Shown here piece after piece: positions 61,601-61,933 of a DNA stretch of 61,933 nucleotides. This stretch comes from Parabacteroides acidifaciens (GTDB lineage Bacteria; Bacteroidota; Bacteroidia; Bacteroidales; Tannerellaceae), in contig NZ_QREV01000028.1 in the NCBI RefSeq assembly GCF_003363715.1, forward strand, positions 1-61,933. The letters are read 5' to 3'. How positions within the stretch are numbered: position 1 is the stretch's first letter; each line of letters starts with the position of its first letter. The translations under genes were made by a program, and so were the position numbers. The notes below the pieces were generated by a model. That model ran no database searches and was not told the DNA's origin. It worked only from the letters and a program-made list of their open reading frames with translations.

Positions 61601-61776
61601 ACAGAAGCGCCGGCTACAGGGCCTAAATCATCACTCACTGTACCTTTCAAACTTTTTTGTTGCTGAGAAATGCCAACTTTGGGAGTTGCCGTACTGTCTA
61701 ATGCATAAGCTGCTCCTCCGGAACACAATGCTGCAGACAACAACATAAGGCTGACTGGTCTTGCGATTTTCAACAT
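58681..61776 (-). CDS. SusC/RagA-family TonB-dependent transporter
   Basis: A 1031-aa outer-membrane transporter: signal peptide (about 1-25), carboxypeptidase-D-like domain (LKGTVSDDLGPVAGASVIVKG), LEEVVVVGYG box (about 115-125), plug (DPYILIDGIESGSMDSVDPND, AAIYGSKASNGVILITTKRG), and a barrel ending THSFGVNITF. It is followed by SusD after about 35 bp. The two SusC proteins of the window are similar only in the family-conserved parts. Its regulator is not in the window. Confidence 0.97.
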   Translation of the reverse strand: MLKIARPVSLMLLSAALCSGGAAYALDSTATPKVGISQQQKSLKGTVSDDLGPVAGASVIVKGTTNGTVTDMDGNFVLDVKNGDVIQISFIGYLTQEIPYTGQASLTVNLKEDTQKLEEVVVVGYGTQQKANLSGAVASVASEELTNRPISNVSSGLQGLMPGVTITAGEGRPGEDGSNIRIRGVGTLNNSDPYILIDGIESGSMDSVDPNDIESISVLKDAASAAIYGSKASNGVILITTKRGKSGAPRVSYNGYVGVSSPTAVIDRVSSAEYAMLYNRIDDTNGQPHRYSDEDIRLFQDGSDPYGHPNTDWNDAAYQTGVLHKHNVNVSGGSEKAKYMASAGYLGQTGILPNSERKQFNGRANLDMNITKRLTVRMNMAYIKNDYKDPNSNYGGGWSDQIIRQLNILSPMIPVYKEDGTYGATNDGNPIAWLDSGQTVDKYNQNFTGSLAVDYQIIDGLKATVSGAYVNDDQHYKAFVKKIDADPAQAARPNSLSEAFTNWSRYNLDILLNYDKQFGNHGLKAMLGYHAEQYDVRYNYMYRENFPNNELDDMNAGATATQTNSGFTRELAMLSYFGRVNYDYAGKYLLEANFRADASSRFAPGHRWGYFPSFSGAWRISEEGFMENTRDWLNSLKIRGSWGMLGNQDALSDGTPTGGDFYPWLNTYNLGANYPFGGALTTGYYQGSYKIEDLSWEKSTTWGIGLDAVINNKINLTFDYYDRKTTDIIMEVPVPTEFALGAYKDNVGAMRNRGVEIQLGYNNRWGDWKFGVVGNFAYNKNKIENLGGVERMSDGDFLRKVGSPINSWYVYKTDGFFQSDEEAQAWMDKYSKQEGYPFGQKFRAGDLKYVDTDGDGKITAEDRELYKTKDPVMTFGLNLNAAYKNFDLTMNFTGAANVGFAYTKEAFGEFSGSAGHPSTAWLDSWTPENPNASMPRVAEARMSPSEASNVLSDFWVINTSYLRLKTLQLGYTFPKSLLEKVGVQNLRVYYSTENLLTFDSMPLNVDPETVSSRLSSYPLSTTHSFGVNITF

Positions 61777-61876
61777 ACCAATTTGTTTTTTGTTTAATAA
61801 TAATAGTTACTATATGAATAAGATCTAAGGAGGTGACAATCACCCAACTTATAGACTTAACACATTCTTTTCTTGA

Positions 61877-61913
61877 TTTTGAACGTTCAAAAAAACTTGC
61901 ATCCAAAAACTTG
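61877..61913 (-). promoter_or_regulatory. Perfect 16-bp palindrome and direct repeat upstream of susC
   Basis: TTTTGAACGTTCAAAA (61877-61892) is a perfect palindrome about 100 bp upstream of the SusC start. Two copies of AAAAACTTG (61891-61899 and 61905-61913) follow with a 14-bp period. The centred AACGTT resembles LacI-type operators. No regulator gene is visible before the window ends. Confidence 0.5.
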
Positions 61914-61933
61914 ACTTAGTTCTTGTAGGACTA

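Overview
The window looks like a chromosomal segment of a gut Bacteroidales, most likely Parabacteroides or a close Tannerellaceae relative (inference). The evidence is two SusC/SusD pairs, many Bacteroidetes-type promoters (TAnnTTTG at -7), AraC-controlled sugar genes, and a lipoprotein with the domain order of the type IX secretion protein PorE. I see no rRNA, CRISPR array, phage or insertion sequence.

Layout. 1-457: tRNA-Ser(UGA) with promoter and terminator. 458-4964 (minus): exported zinc alcohol dehydrogenase, iron alcohol dehydrogenase, MFS exporter and an AraC regulator. 5272-6770: an unrecognised protein and tag. 6946-10678 (plus): RclC-like membrane protein, MsrA-MsrB fusion, methionine-rich spondin-type lipoprotein, ECF sigma factor and zinc-type anti-sigma factor, which read as one envelope oxidative-stress unit. 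10728-10815: tRNA-Ser(GGA). 11027-15115: a second, decayed alcohol dehydrogenase cluster with gene fragments, a flavodoxin/aldo-keto reductase fusion lipoprotein, an acetyltransferase and an AraC regulator. Its promoter region keeps four phased copies of one motif.

15346-28617 is mostly housekeeping: a KamA-like radical SAM protein, a DUF2148 protein, radA, two envelope proteins, a FAD oxidoreductase, a Crp-like regulator, a coiled-coil membrane protein, and two tandem guaA genes. The second guaA has lost the glutaminase catalytic residues.

28653-46001 (all minus) is a polysaccharide utilisation locus, probably for a mannose-containing beta-glycan. It holds an AraC regulator, a GH5-like enzyme, SusC, SusD, a surface lipoprotein, an SGNH esterase, a GH2 enzyme, two cupin phosphosugar isomerases, a ROK kinase, a mannose-6-phosphate isomerase with an extra N-terminal domain, and an MFS sugar importer. 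The regulator gene and the first enzyme gene share an inverted-repeat motif upstream of their promoters. The enzymes suggest: surface binding, cleavage and deacetylation outside the cytoplasm, import, phosphorylation, then isomerisation to fructose- and glucose-6-phosphate.

46281-56916 carries rsmE, a nucleoside transporter, a bifunctional nuclease, an M48 protease, a thioredoxin-like lipoprotein, the PorE-like protein, a small toxin-antitoxin pair, queA and an ABC-F ATPase. 57029-61776 is a second SusC/SusD pair of unknown substrate. Its upstream region at the window edge holds a perfect 16-bp palindrome.
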